Shown piece by piece: positions 1 through 11,699 of a stretch of DNA of 64,000 nucleotides. Numbering within the stretch: position 1 is the stretch's first letter; the number at the start of each line of letters is the position of its first letter. The DNA is taken from positions 116,001 to 180,000 of the forward strand of contig NW_026016655.1 of the NCBI RefSeq assembly GCF_020379485.1, read 5' to 3'. The translations under genes and the position numbers were made by a program. This DNA is from Brassica napus (taxonomy: Eukaryota; Streptophyta; Magnoliopsida; Brassicales; Brassicaceae). The notes under the pieces are model-generated. The model was not told the origin of the DNA, searched no databases, and was given only the letters and a program-made list of their open reading frames with translations.

Positions 1-1060
1 CATAGCCATCCTCTCCACGAGCTCAAACACTGTATGGAAATGACCAACCGAGCAGTAGGTTCGAAGTTCGACCCTTAGGCCTCGAACAAACCTACGTATC
101 TGCACTGTCTCCTCTTCCAGCTCTTTACCTACGTAACATCTGAGCCGGTTGAACTTCTCCTCATACTCACGTACTGTCATGCGTCCCTGGGACAAGTCCA
201 GGAACTGGGACTCCAGGCGGTCCCAAGCTTCAGCTGGAAAGTACTTGTGGTTTAACTCAACCTCAAAGTCTGAAAAACACTCAATAGTCCCATTGGTGCG
301 TTTGTCCAAAGCCAACCACCAGTTGTGTGCGTCACCTTCCACGAAGTGAACTGCAATGTCTTTCTTGTACTCCTCCGGACAACGAGTTGAACTGAAGTTT
401 CGAGCCAATCTGCTCCTCCACTCGTCTGCCTCAATGGAGATGTGAGCTAGCAAGCTCAAGTAATCCACTCTCCTAACTGGACGAACAGGCGGATCAATCT
501 CCATCACATCAGCCTCAACTATAGCTCGATCCTCAACTGTCCTAGGAGCTGTCTGAGCTACATGTGCGGCTGCTGGAGCTACACCAGCTGCGGTCCCAGC
601 TGTCTGAGCTGCCCTCCGAGTAGCCTGAGCTGGTGTGACCTGGCCCACGGAAGAATTCACCAATGGGGTGAATGCTTGACTGAAAGCCAACATCTGAGTG
701 CCCATGGCCTTAACAACGTCCAACACCTCGCGCATGGACGGCTCGGCCGTCTCCAAGGCACCAGTTCCCCGACTGGTCTGGTCTCCTGCATGGGAGGATT
801 CACCTTCCTCCTCACGTCGCATCTCCTGTTGTTCGCCCAGGTTATCAACCTGAACCTCCGTAGGCAAGATTGGCGCCATGGGCTACCCGGTCTCATTGTT
901 AACCAACCCCACTTGGATAGGCAACACTTGGGTAGGATTGACTCCCTCTCCCACAACCGGTCCAGAAGCACCAGCCGCCTCCTTGCCCTTCCGGCCTTTA
1001 GCCCTCTTTGTTCCCTTAGGAGTTGAAAACACAAACCAGTTAGTCCCATCAACTTATACA
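1..1060 (-). pseudogene. Ty3/gypsy gag, N-terminal part, broken and cut by window edge
   Basis: Read on the minus strand this is the start of a retrotransposon gag, the capsid polyprotein that packages element RNA. It parallels the gag at 20246-21829 segment by segment: a proline- and glycine-rich N-terminus, then the capsid region with the VREYEE..NRLR core near 150-190. The frame is not continuous; short open pieces lie in different frames (252-434, 657-1079), so frameshifts have accumulated. The zinc-knuckle end lies outside the window. It follows the primer site and LTR at 1177-2820, as expected for a minus-strand element. Tekay-like chromovirus is the probable lineage, judged from the gag type and primer site. 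Confidence 0.8.
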
Positions 1061-1176
1061 AACCTCCGAGAACATACAAGGTTAAGCAAACAACCCTTTC
1101 TACCCAACCTTACCGTGAGAACCAAAGCCAAAAGTGTGGTGAACACATAACCCAACCAAATCCTAGAATCAAGCAT

Positions 1177-1188
1177 GCTCTGATACCA
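1177..1188 (-). other. primer binding site, initiator-Met tRNA
   Basis: The minus strand reads TGGTATCAGAGC, the complement of the 3' end of plant initiator methionine tRNA, three bases from the LTR terminus at 1192. It fixes the element orientation as minus. Confidence 0.9.
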
Positions 1189-1191
1189 ACT

Positions 1192-2820
1192 TGTAAGGCC
1201 CGTTCCCGGCTCTTAAGCCCAACCATGAACCGCGGCCTTAACATCCGTTCTTATACAAATGATTCTGGTCTTTTAAGGTCTTTTAGATGTTAAGTTCAAT
1301 TTCCCTTAGGTGAGGTTCAAGTTTAACAATCAAGACAAGTGAACATAAAGGGCAAATAGATTATATATATAACATAATGAGATACATCATTCATAAGTTC
1401 ATACTACTAGTTTACACACTTAGTCTATCATAAGTTCACAAGTTGCACAATAGGCTATCAATACTACACACTTATCAACAATGACCCATTCACCACACAT
1501 CTTCCCATGGCCTGAGTCTTCACGGTACCTTTCCTTTACCATGGTCCAAGTCTGGTCCTGAAACCACATAAATCACGTCATAAACACATGTGGCCGATAA
1601 CCTAAGCAACAAGACTAGAATGGCAGGGTTCGGCCGTTAAGAACTAGGATCTGTCCAGTTTGGACATACACAAATAAATTCTCAAAAACTAAGTAAAATC
1701 CATGACAATTCATGATAATTCCCAACTAATAGATTCCCATAGTCAGATCTCAACAAAACCGACCCAGAATGTGAGATCCGACCATAGATCAGTCCGGCCA
1801 ATGCCTAGGATTTTACGCCTGCACCGGCCATGGCCTTGGTCCAGTGTTACCTGTCTGAATCAATCCAATAACATCACAAAATACTATAGAACAGGCGATC
1901 CAGAAGAAGTAAAGAGAATGGATGCATCTGCCAAGAGAACCGGCCGCAAGGCCGCACGGATCATCCGCAGGCCCGGCACCGTTCTTTGCAGTCTACACCA
2001 CTAACCTTAGGCGTTCTCTCCCCTGGAGGCAAGTCCTTCTCCTTCTCCTTCTCCTTCTCCTTGTATTTCTGTCTGGTATCCATCTTCACGGCCTGGCCTT
2101 CCCACACTCAGAACACGCCGGCAAGCCAACACTACCACACACGGTTCTCTTCTCTAACCGCCGGTCTCTCTCTTTCTTTCTTTCTGTTATGAGTTTGGCA
2201 GAGCTTTGCCTAAGGAATTTCGTGCCATTTTCTGTGCCAGGGACTCTCTATTTATAGAGAAATCCAGCCCCAGCTGCCCTGGAGAAACCGGCCAAGCAGT
2301 TAGAGAGAAAAGACACAAAACTGCCCCTTTTGCACCTTTTCGGGAGTAACTGCCAAACTGCTCTTCCCTTCCTTTGGGCTGTCCGAAAATCAGGCCCATA
2401 ACATTGCCCAGAGTCCCTTGTCCAAGGTCAAGACCCCACCAGCCCATAACCGCCTATGACCCAGCCACGCCGGCCCGGACCATAACACTCCACCGAGCTG
2501 AGTTGAGCTGGTCACTAGCTGGCCTCAGCTGAGTGAGCTAAACTATCAGCTCCAGTGAGCTACCATGGACTGAGTGAGCTGGTTTCACACTGTCCCCAGC
2601 TGGTTGAGCTTGTTCCCGACCCTGTCCAGCTGCTAGATCACTCGGCCAGCTCTCCTAAGCTTCCTTCCGTTCCAACCTGGTTAAGTCTCAGCTCCCTGAT
2701 ACCATTAACCTTATTATTTGAGCCATGATACGCTTTACCTTAGACCAAATGACCTTTCTGGTGCGTCTCCTCGCACCATGGCTCGTCCCAACGATCCTAT
2801 CTAGGATCGGGGATGCTACA
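1192..2820 (-). mobile_element. 5' LTR of minus-strand Tekay-like element (1629 bp)
   Basis: On the plus strand the LTR runs from TGTAAGGCCCG to GGGGATGCTACA, so it has TG...CA ends. It shares both ends and internal landmarks (the GCACCATGG and ATCCTATCTAGGATCGGGG blocks) with the LTR at 21967-23669, so the two belong to one family. The first part of the LTR in element orientation (2490-2700) is rich in GAGCTG/CAGCTC words. The partner LTR and target duplication are outside the window. It is inserted into the protease fragment that follows. Confidence 0.85.
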
Positions 2821-3198
2821 CCCCTACTTTTCTTAGAGCCGGACTCAGACTCAGACTTTGGTACTGGATCGGGTGAGGTCCAGTCTCCAATTGCACACAA
2901 ACTTTGTGGCAATCGAGAGTGGCCCGATACTTTCCTAAACAGATTCATGCCTAGGATCATCTCGTTATTCTGTAGCCGCGTGGATATTTTTCTCGATCAG
3001 ATCTACAAGCAGATTTCTCTCATGGATCATCACCGGGATATTTTTCATGAGCCCTAGTGAATGCATAATTTGCCCACCGGCTGCCCTCACTAGTCTCGAA
3101 TCATCCCCATAACTCAGACAGAACAGACTCTTTCCGACCAGTCTCGGACTCACAAAACTATGTGTAGCCTCTGTGTCGAAAAGTACGTGTGTTACCAC
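2821..3198 (-). pseudogene. Ty3/gypsy aspartic protease fragment
   Basis: The minus strand encodes a retropepsin-like piece: VTHVLFDTEATHSFVSP is the active-site region, with Glu where DTGA has Gly, followed further on by ILGM, the usual flap-end motif. The catalytic change and the frame break near 2965 make an active enzyme unlikely. It is homologous to the protease piece at 19922-20191. The insertion of the LTR at 1192-2820 removes everything downstream. It belongs to the element whose LTR starts at 4082. Confidence 0.7.
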
Positions 3199-4066
3199 AC
3201 CACAAATCCACTTGTGGAAACTATCTCAGTGCATGACCACACCACAAAGAACGTCCCATAACATCCCTTATGGCATTGCCAATAACTTCAATACTTCCAC
3301 TTCCAGTGGATACCTAGATGAGTAAGATCTCGGTTTGACCACACACTTGGAAAACGTCCCATACCATGCTCCAAGGCGTCTTACTTGTGCGAATGCTCAC
3401 ACCATTCACAAGAGCAATTTTAATATACCTCAATCCCCATCATACTATGGTACTTAAGATCATGTTCTTCCATTCATTGGAATGAACATCATGAGTTTCC
3501 TCATTCTTTCCTTGGACTGATTCTGATTGGAATTGATTCATTCCATCTAACTCGATCAATAGAGACCTACCTTGACTTATACCGAGTCCTAACTGATCCA
3601 TCTGATCAGAAGTCCACTCGTGTACTGGTCATGTAATGTCTCCCTTGAGTCAGATTTTAATATTGCATATGCCTTACTTATTATAAACGGCCATCAAGGG
3701 ATAACACGTAACATCAGTAGAATGCTGCACGTTTATTTCAACCTAAGCCACTCTATGGTCCATGTTACTTCCCTTTTTCAGGTCATCCATAAACAAGTCT
3801 TGCATTGCTTCCATCCCTTCCAACCCGGCTATTACTTCTAAATACTAGATCGACCAACCATTCTGTTTTTAGGTTCTTGCCCTTGGAGAATGTATCATGG
3901 CTAAGCCGGTTCATCTTAGAACTCCCACATTCACAATGATACCCTAGCTTACCTCAATTCTTTCTTGGCTCACCCCAACTTAGGTTCCATAGTCATCATA
4001 GTTTTGGAAATAACTTCGGTATGGAACACAACATCTTAGAGCGTTGTCCTAAACAGGATCATACAT
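3199..4066 (-). other. internal remnant of minus-strand gypsy element, no recognisable gene
   Basis: This stretch lies between the primer site at 4067 and the protease fragment, where gag should be. I see no gag motif or zinc knuckle and no long frame. Phrases such as ACCACACCACAAA and GAACGTCCCATA recur between 3190 and 3370. It is probably a deleted and decayed interior. Confidence 0.4.
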
Positions 4067-4078
4067 GCTCTGATACCA
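4067..4078 (-). other. primer binding site, initiator-Met tRNA
   Basis: The minus strand again reads TGGTATCAGAGC, three bases from an LTR terminus at 4082. It shows a second minus-strand element here. Confidence 0.88.
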
Positions 4079-4081
4079 ACT

Positions 4082-6286
4082 TGTAAGACCCGATCCCGGC
4101 CGCCTAGGCCGCGGTCGATGCCTCACGTCGCTCGGTTTACTTCCTGGCCGAACCTCTTAATTTTTGCCTTTTATTTATAATATCGCCTAAAGGCGAGGGC
4201 TAACTTAGACCTTATCTAAAGACTTCCCTAGTAATTAATAGCCTAGATCCTTTCAACAGATACACAGCGAATTATTCTCTAGTTAACCATTGGTCTAAAA
4301 CTAATCTAACACTTGTCTGGTCGAATCACCTTAGCCTTGGTCAATTTACTCAACTACCAGTTAGCTTAAAGGTCAATCCTAAACCCAAACCAAGCCATAC
4401 GATTCTGAGGTTCCATTCCCCTAAACAATTCTATCTAGATCTACATAAGTAAATGCTAGATCATACCTTAGCCACATCTTTGGAGCTTATTAGGTCATCG
4501 GTCCTCCATTGACTCAAATTGCTCTTACTTGACAGCTGGACCATGATAAATCAATGATCTTACTTATGGTCCTTATCTTGACTCCTGCATCAAATAGCTC
4601 CCCTTGGTACTTAGTCATTCAACCAACCATCCCGACAGACATAAGTAACCTTTGAGAAGTCTCTGAAAGGAAAAGGATATACATCTTGCCTTTCTCGGCT
4701 CATGCACAATCCGAAATCCTTTTGCCTTATAGGCAATAGTACCAAGTCCATATTCTGGACTGACAAAGCTCATTAGATCCTAATTCAATCAACCAACCAT
4801 CCTCACATGACTTGTAACTGATGAGTCATCATCTGGTCTGATCGGCCTTGGGACTTAACCCAGACAACAGTTATGATTTGCTTATACCATCCGATGCATT
4901 CATTAATCAGGTTAGGACCGACACCTTGAACCATCATTCAGAGGTCAGGTCGTCCATACTCAACCATGATCAGATCTTAGACGGCCTTCCTTGAACAATC
5001 ACACTTAGGCTCAGTATCTATGGTCTACGACACATAGTACTAGCCACACACTTCGTCATGACTCTCAGTCAGTCTCGAAGCTATCAACACCAAGGTTGAT
5101 ATCTAGAAGCATCACATCAATACTCTTACTCCAGCAACGTGACTATCCATACTAGTGTTCGGCCATCGAACCATCGTTATGAAACATGATCCGACCACTA
5201 GACTTGATAAGCCATCGTCCACTTAGCATGTACTGATATAACCAGCCTTCCATTGCCATCATGTGGGTCTACGCCCTACATAAGGCATATGGCGCCTATC
5301 CTACTCACCAACCCGAGGTTGATTGTAAGATATCCTACTTAGCCTTTGCGGCTAGAACCATCCAACCATAGCCGGATCGTCCATAGTCCTGTCTAACCGT
5401 CTGGTAGAGATCTAACCGGCCCAAAGGCTCACGGACCTTCTTACCTGATCCAACCCAAAGCCTGGATCCATAACACAGAGTAAGGCCCAAGCCAAAACCA
5501 AATTTCCTTGCAACCGATCAGACCTTGCTACGTAACACTCCGGTTAAACTAACCGTCCGTCCGTTCGACTATGCAGCCGCGGACTGTCCACTTGGTTCGG
5601 CATAAGCCTTGAACCATTGGCACCGTTTAGAACTCACACCCTTTGGGAACTAGTACCCTCTGGACACACGTGCCTCTTGGCAACTCATGACCCTTGGCAA
5701 CTCGCACTTATTCAGATGTTCCAACCGTTCGACCTAACCGTCCGTATGGACTGTCTGGTCCGTGCGTGTGTTCGGCCTATGGCCAAAGGACCACGCCTTA
5801 ACCTACACAAGTCATGAACCATTGTGACTGTTCAGGGAAGGGTTGCAACCGTTCAGAACAGAACCGAACCGCCCCTATCCAATCGGATCACCTGAGGCCG
5901 GTATAGACCATGCGCGCGCCGAACTCGACAGTTATGGACTGCGACCGTATTATTCAACCAGAACCACGGTTATAACCAATCCCAACATATCCACAAGGCC
6001 ACGCCAATGTAGAGAAGGAGTAGAAGAAGAATTAGATGAAAAGAATAAGAAGAATGGGACACAATCCAAACGCCCATGGCTAGACCGGTTCAGACTGCCC
6101 GATGGTCTTAGCCGATGAGTTGGTGGTTACCCCACTGACCCTATTGGATTGAACCACGGCTTTGGAGTCCTTCTCCAGACCTTTATCTATACCCTGGGTA
6201 TTCATAACCACACGGCCTCCTCTCTCCTAAACCGTTCTCCTTGCCGGAGGTACTAAACCACCACAACCGACCCTTTTCCGGCCGAC
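4082..6286 (-). mobile_element. LTR of a second minus-strand gypsy element, far end unresolved
   Basis: It starts TGTAAGACCCGATCCCGG, like the LTR at 21967, but diverges soon after, so it is a related but distinct family. I could not find the usual closing block (ATCTAGGATCGGGG...CA) before the next element begins at 6287. Either the LTR is truncated by that insertion, or it ended earlier and the rest is older flank. No coding region is seen; the frame at 5843-6118 has no recognisable domain. Confidence 0.6.
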
Positions 6287-6439
6287 TGTTGGGGTCAAAA
6301 ACGGTTACGACGGAATTACCACCCGAAAATCCTCGGAGATCGTATTTCCGAAAGAGATAGTAAAAAGAAAGATGTAACTTTCGTAAGATATAACCATACA
6401 CGAAGTTTTTAAGAAGAAGTATCCTTGAAGACTTAAACC

Positions 6440-6990
6440 AAACAAACCGAGCTCGGTCGTTGCATAATTACCACGCGTACACGCCGTCCGGTCACTACAT
6501 AGCAACCAAGTCCGGGCTGATATCGGCCGCTACATAGCGACCGATATCGGCCGCCAAGCTCGGTCGCTACATAGCGACCGAGCGCTCGTCGAGCTCAGTC
6601 GCTACGCTCGTCCCGCTCGGTCGCTACGTAGCGACCAAGCACTTGTCCCGCTCGGTCGCTACGTAGCGACCGAGCTCGAGCCAAATCTTGGTCGCTACGT
6701 AGCGACCGAGCTCGAGCCTAAGCTCGGTCGCTACGTAGCGACCGAGCAATCGTCCCGCTCGGTCGCTACGTAGCGACCGAGCGATCGTCCCGCTCAGTCG
6801 CTACGTAGCGACCGAGCTCAAGCAAAAGCTCGGTCGCTACGTAGCGATCGAGCGTTCATCCTGCTCGGTCGCTACATAGTGACCGAGCTCAAGCCAAAGC
6901 TCGGTCGCTACGTAGCGACCAAGGGATCGTCCCGCTCGGTCGCTACGTAGCGACTGGGCTCGAGCTGAAGTTTGGTCTCTGTGTAGCGAT
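6440..6990. repeat. array of self-complementary 34-36-bp units
   Basis: About fourteen units each carry the perfect palindrome CGGTCGCTACGTAGCGACCG or a near copy, joined by short variable links such as AGCGATCGTCC or AGCTCGAGCC. The first three or four units are degenerate. Each unit could fold into a hairpin, and the DNA into a cruciform. The solo LTRs of the same family keep only about three or four units (55262-55420, 61395-61550). Confidence 0.92.
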
Positions 6991-7428
6991 TGAACTCTTC
7001 CGAACATCGACAGACATCAATCCATGCATTCTCGTCAAACCTTCGAATGCTATCTCCCGAAGACCGTAGCAAGCTCAGTCCATGTTTTCCGCTATCGAAA
7101 TTCATCGATCAAACTTCGCGGATTAGAAACCACGGAAAGTTTGTTCTTTATCAAAAAGATATCGTAGTAAACGTGTCGAGTCGGAAGATGGCCCAAAGGG
7201 ACCTAAAACACGACTCGAGGCCCACCCTACGATTTCTTAACCAAAACCCGTAAACCACAGCACGGTTTACGCTTGGCCCACAAGGAAGGATAAATATCAA
7301 GTTTCCGCGGATAAATACGGAAGTTTTGAAGATAATTGTGAAGATCGGGAAAAATGGAATAACCCCATTTTTATGCTATGACGGCTTAAGGGCAGAAGAG
7401 TAAAAGCGTAAACCGACCTTGGAGCTAG

Positions 7429-7435
7429 TATATAA
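7429..7435 (+). promoter_or_regulatory. TATA box of the Tat-like LTR
   Basis: TATATAA in the context CTAGTATATAAGGAGTCC, conserved in the solo LTRs at 55795 and 61928. It is the likely RNA polymerase II start region of the element. Confidence 0.65.
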
Positions 7436-7814
7436 GGAGTCCTAGGCGAGGAGCATGGGAGAGAACTTTTTCAGAGAAAACTTAGCACTTAAAGCAATTT
7501 AGGCAATTTTCCGTTTTTGTTATTTCGAGCTGCGACTCAATTAGGTTTAGCCATCTTAGGGTTACTAGAACTAGGAATCTCGCCGACAGCTCTCGAGCCC
7601 AGGCTTATACCTTGTTGTAAACGCTCATATGCAAATTCGGAATAAGATCTTCTTTGCTCTCTTTTTCGATTTATTATACTTTGTCGTCGTTATTCTCGTG
7701 TTCTGATTGCTTGACGTATGGTAATTAGCAGATATACGGGTCCTCTGGGAAATTAGGGTTTTCCTAGTTTCCTAATTTAAACGGAAATCGACAGTGCGAA
7801 TTTCGGTTCCCACA

Positions 7815-7834
7815 GTTTGGCGCTAGAAGGAGGG
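7815..7834 (+). other. putative primer binding site of the Tat-like element
   Basis: TTTGGCGCTAGAAGGAGGG directly follows the LTR. The TGGCGC start is usual for primer sites in plant Tat and Athila elements. I did not assign the tRNA. Confidence 0.6.
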
Positions 7835-7885
7835 GGACATACGAATCAATCTAACCCGCAAAAGCCACATCACTCTCGATAAGAC

Positions 7886-10466
7886 ATGTCAAATAACGAT
7901 GCGGATAACATGCAGACTCCTCTTAACGGAGGCAGCGGCACCGATCTCCACACTCCAGTAGCGGACGTATCCGCGGCCAACGCACAAGCCAACGCCGCGA
8001 CGCTCGAGGAGTTTAAAAAGATGTTCGCCACCTATGAGAAAAGGTCGGAAGAACAGGATAAGCTCGTGAATACCTTGACCAAACAGGTTGAAACCTTAAC
8101 GGCAAGGACCCAAGCAATCCGTCCCCGCGGAACCACCAAAATCCGCGGGAAGAGGCTCGACTTCGCTACCCCACTCGATAGAACAGGAGTCGCGCGGGAA
8201 CGACCTTCCGGTCAAAACCCTTAGCGAGAAATCTCCCATCGAAAAGGGGAACCCTGAAAATCTTCCGCCCCCTGCAAAGGACTCGGAGGATAACGAAGCC
8301 GAACACATTGACCTGGATCCTAGAGATGTCTCCAACGACACCGACGAGGACGTCGATAGACATCCTAGAAGGACCAGAAGCCGATCCGCTCGGGAAGGCT
8401 CCCCGTTTGAAAAACCAATGACGGAAGAAGAGGAAGTCGCCTATTGGAACGAACAAGAGGAGCTGGCTGAAAAGAAAACCGAGCTCACTCGCAGTAAACG
8501 CCGTCAAGCTCGAAAATCCACCGACGAGACATCGGATATCCGCGATCTTCGTGACTACATAACCAAGACTGCGGCAGAAGTGAGAGCCGTAAAGTCTCAA
8601 ATTCATCATGCTATTAGTGCTGCCCTCGAGATCGATCGACTGCTGGAAGGACCTCGAAAGACCCCCTTTACCAGTCGCATTTCGGACTTGAGGGTGTCCG
8701 ATCCGGGAAAAATCAAAGTACCGAAGTACGATGGTACAGCCGACCCAAAAGCGCACCTTCAGGCTTTCCACATCGCGATGGGAAGAGCTAGACTGAAGGA
8801 CGGCGAAAAATATGCCGGCTATTGCCGCCTGTTCGTCAAAAATCTTGAAGGAGCAGCGCTCGAATGGTTCGCACGCCTTCGTCGCAACACCATCGGGAAT
8901 TTTCGATAGCTCGCATCGGAATTTCTCAAACAATACTCTGTATTCATAGACAGAGAAACTTCCGATGTTGATCTCTGGAGTCTCTCCCAGAGGGAAGACG
9001 AACCCCTCCGCAAGTTTATCAGTCGGTTCAAGCTGATAATGTCCAGGGTCAGCGGGATAAGCGACAAAGTGGCCATCGACGCGCTGAGAAAGACGCTCTG
9101 GTACAAGTCGAAATTCAGAAAGTGGATAACTCTCGATAAACCGCGAACGATCCAGGACGCCCTCCACAAAGCAACAGACTATATCATAGTCGAGGAAGAC
9201 CATCCTCGAAAATACGTGGATCCGAAAGGGAAAAAGAAAAACTCTCGTAACGACAAGTACGTCCATCACGAGGGGGAAGATCTCCAGGGGGCGCATAACT
9301 ATGCGATCAATTCGGATCAGGGCCGGACCACGGGCAACACATGGACTCGCAATCAAGGGTATGACAAAAACACCTTCTGCGAGTTCCACCAATCCCAAGG
9401 ACACTCCACGACCAACTGCAAAGTCTTGGGAGCAAAACTGGCCGCGAAGCTACTCGCTGGAGAGCTCTCGGAAGTAACTAGCGTCAAGGATCTCATCCTC
9501 AATTCTGATCGTTCTCCAAAGACGGACAGAAATCCGCCCGCTGAAAAATCCCCTCAACGAAACCAACCTGGGGATAAACGCGGTAGGAGGCCAGACGACA
9601 AGGGAAACGATAACAATCGTTGCAGAGTCAACATGATCATCGGAGGATCGCAATACTGCAGCGATACTGTGTCGGCCATCAAACCTTACCAACGGAAGGC
9701 AGAGTCGAGTGCAAATTGGCCTACATGGTCTCCTCTTCGAGATGGCCAAAATTGCTCGATCACCTTCCCAAAGGAAGAAGCCGGCGGCATCGACCAACCT
9801 CACTGCGACCCGCTCGTCATAGATCTCGTCATACGAGATTTGCAAGTCGGAAGGGTACTCGTCGACACGGGAAGCACGGTCAACGTAATCTTCCGCGACA
9901 CTCTCAAGCGGATGAGCATCAAACTCGGAGAAGTAATTCCGACGCCAAAACCACTCACGGGTTTTTCAGGCGAAGTATCGATGACTCTCGGATGGATCCA
10001 GTTGCCAGTCATGGCCAAGGAGATCACGAAAATCGTCGAGTTCACGGTAGTCGATCATCCCGCTATCTACAACGTGATCATGGGAACCCCATGGCTCAAC
10101 GCCATGCAGGCAGTTCCGTCAACCTACCACCTGGGTCTCAAATTCCCAACCCCAAGCGGAGTCGCGGCCATCTGGGGATGCCCAAAACAGTCGCGGCTAT
10201 GCTTCCTCGCAGAGCACAAGTTAAGGCAAATCACGACTTCTGCAGCTGTAAACGGCAAGCGCACGAAGATAGACCAATCTTCAGCCAAAAGCGCCCCAGG
10301 AAAAGACGAATTAAAATCGCCTACCGACGTAAACGCATCGGACGTCGAAGCTCGACACAAGTCCGAAGCCCACGCTACAACTCAACCGGAACATCCGGAA
10401 AACAGCGTTGACCCAGCCACGATCGACATGGTCAAGGCGGACATCACGACGTCTACCGCCGAGTAA
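7886..10466 (+). pseudogene. gag-protease of the Tat-like element
   Basis: Three open pieces are colinear: 7886-8224 (N-terminus), 8418-8909 and 9039-10466. The last two share one frame and are separated only by a TAG at 8907-8909; the first is one frame off, so a frameshift lies between 8224 and 8418. The middle carries the Retrotrans_gag capsid region (EWFARL, then [16 protein letters not shown]). A Cys-His cluster [14 protein letters not shown] near 9379 resembles the Tat zinc knuckle. The protease motif [12 protein letters not shown] lies near 9860 and MGTPWL near 10080. The frame ends after an acidic tail, with no polymerase following. Function would be capsid formation and polyprotein cleavage; both lesions argue against activity. 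Confidence 0.85.
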
Positions 10467-10500
10467 GAACACTCGCAGCATGAAACAGAACTACGAGATG

Positions 10501-10579
10501 GCTTGATCCTCGAAAGGGGTACGTAGGCAGTTCGTCAAAAGACGAGTTCAGCTATCCCCCTCTCTAAAAAGGGGGGGGG
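10501..10579 (+). other. post-gag conserved block and purine tract
   Basis: CGAAAGGGGTACGTAGGCAG at about 10512-10531 also occurs inside the solo LTRs of this family (near 55989 and 62122). It is followed by the purine run AAAAAGGGGGGGGGA ending near 10579 and a short inverted repeat around GTATACTCGTATAC. The purine run could act as a polypurine tract, but no LTR follows it. Confidence 0.5.
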
Positions 10580-11014
10580 AGTGGGTGCGTATACTCGTAT
10601 ACTCCCACTTAGAAAAAATCTTCATTATTGTAATCGAGTTTTTAGAAACTTCAAAAAAACTTTTACTACAATATACGTTGTCCTCTTTATCGAAAACGTT
10701 TACGCTTCAGTAAAACACAAAAGAAACTTTCAGGACACGCCTGGAAACATTAATACTTTTGTCTGCGGCCTCATCAGGCCCAAAAATCGTAAAAATTATT
10801 ATCTTTCAAAGATACACGTATAATCCCCGAAATAACTGCGAGACGTCGCAAAAGTTAAAATTCGATGATAATACTAACAAATTGTCCGAACGCGACCACC
10901 AAAAACCTTACACCCAGTTCGTCGATTGGCCCCGACAAACACACCAGCCGTCTTAAACAAACGCAATTCGATCACTCTTTTGATCTTCAAAAACGTCCAA
11001 CACAAGGACGAAAG
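10580..11014. other. non-coding interior of the Tat-like element
   Basis: AT-rich sequence where the polymerase region would be expected. No reverse transcriptase, RNase H or integrase motif is visible in any frame, which suggests a deleted, non-autonomous copy. Confidence 0.5.
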
Positions 11015-11691
11015 TAGGCGTGGGCGTTCGGGTACCCATTCGGGTTCGGTTCGGATCTAATCGGGTTTCGGATTTTCGGGTTTAAAGATTTCAGCCCCGT
11101 TCGGGTATTTCTAAATTTCGGTTCGGGTTCGGTTCGGATCTTTGCGGGTTCGGTTCGGGTTCGGATAATCCATTTAAATTATTTTTAAAATTTTAATATT
11201 CATTATATGCTTAAAATTTCTCAAAATCTATAAATCAAAATAATATATTACATATAAATTTGTATAATATATGTCAAAATACCTAAAATTAACATATAAA
11301 TTGGTTTGATTTAAATATTTGGATAGAAAATCAATAGATATTTTAAGCATTTTGGTGTTTTGAATATTTTTTAGCTATTTAGACATTTACTTTTGACTAT
11401 TTAAGTATATTTTAAGTATTTTAGACAACTTTAAAGTATCTTATATATTTTGGATGTTTTTAATATATATTAAATATAAAAATAAGTAATATATTTAGGT
11501 ATATAAATCTATTTCGGTTACATTCGGGTATCCGAGATATTTCGGTTCGGGTCGGGTTCGGTTTCGGTTCTTTAGATACCAAAATTTTGAACCCGTTCGG
11601 ATATTTAAACAATTTCGGTTCGGATTTGGTATTACTTTTTCGGATCGGGTTCGGTTCGGTTCTTCGGATCCGGATTTTTTGCCCAGCCCTA
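11015..11691. mobile_element. hAT-type MITE (677 bp) with perfect 8-bp target duplication
   Basis: The left end is TAGGCGTGGGCG and the right end, read in reverse, TAGGGCTGGGCA. Both flanks carry GACGAAAG (11007-11014 and 11692-11699), the 8-bp duplication typical of hAT elements. Subterminal regions are full of GGTTCGG/TTCGGGT words and the centre is AT-rich with no reading frame, so it depends on a transposase from elsewhere. Confidence 0.9.
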
Positions 11692-11699
11692 GACGAAAG

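Larger units (their letters stand above)
6287..7814 (+). mobile_element. 5' LTR of the Tat-like element (1528 bp)
   Basis: Ends are TGTTGGGGTC and GGTTCCCACA. The same ends bound the solo LTRs at 55012-56367 and 61145-62500, which fixes the boundaries. Inside are a long palindrome array (about 6440-6990) and a TATA box (TATATAA at 7429-7435) about 70 bp before the position where the LTR families diverge. Compared with the solo LTRs this copy has many more palindrome units but lacks about 170 bp after the TATA region. Confidence 0.88.

Noticed and set aside
2500..2700. GCTGAGTTGAGC in a Tekay-like LTR as an outside copy of the MULE motif
   Set aside because: It belongs to a dense AGCTG word cluster with different flanks; the TTAT part of the motif is absent.
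6440..6990. CRISPR-like look of 34-36-bp direct repeats; also the 31-bp spacer sub-repeats
   Set aside because: The window is plant nuclear DNA, the links between repeats are not unique spacers, there are no cas genes, and both arrays lie inside known repeat structures.
8166..9404. 412-residue minus-strand frame
   Set aside because: It lies opposite the gag-protease and is interrupted nowhere only because of base composition; no domain is visible.
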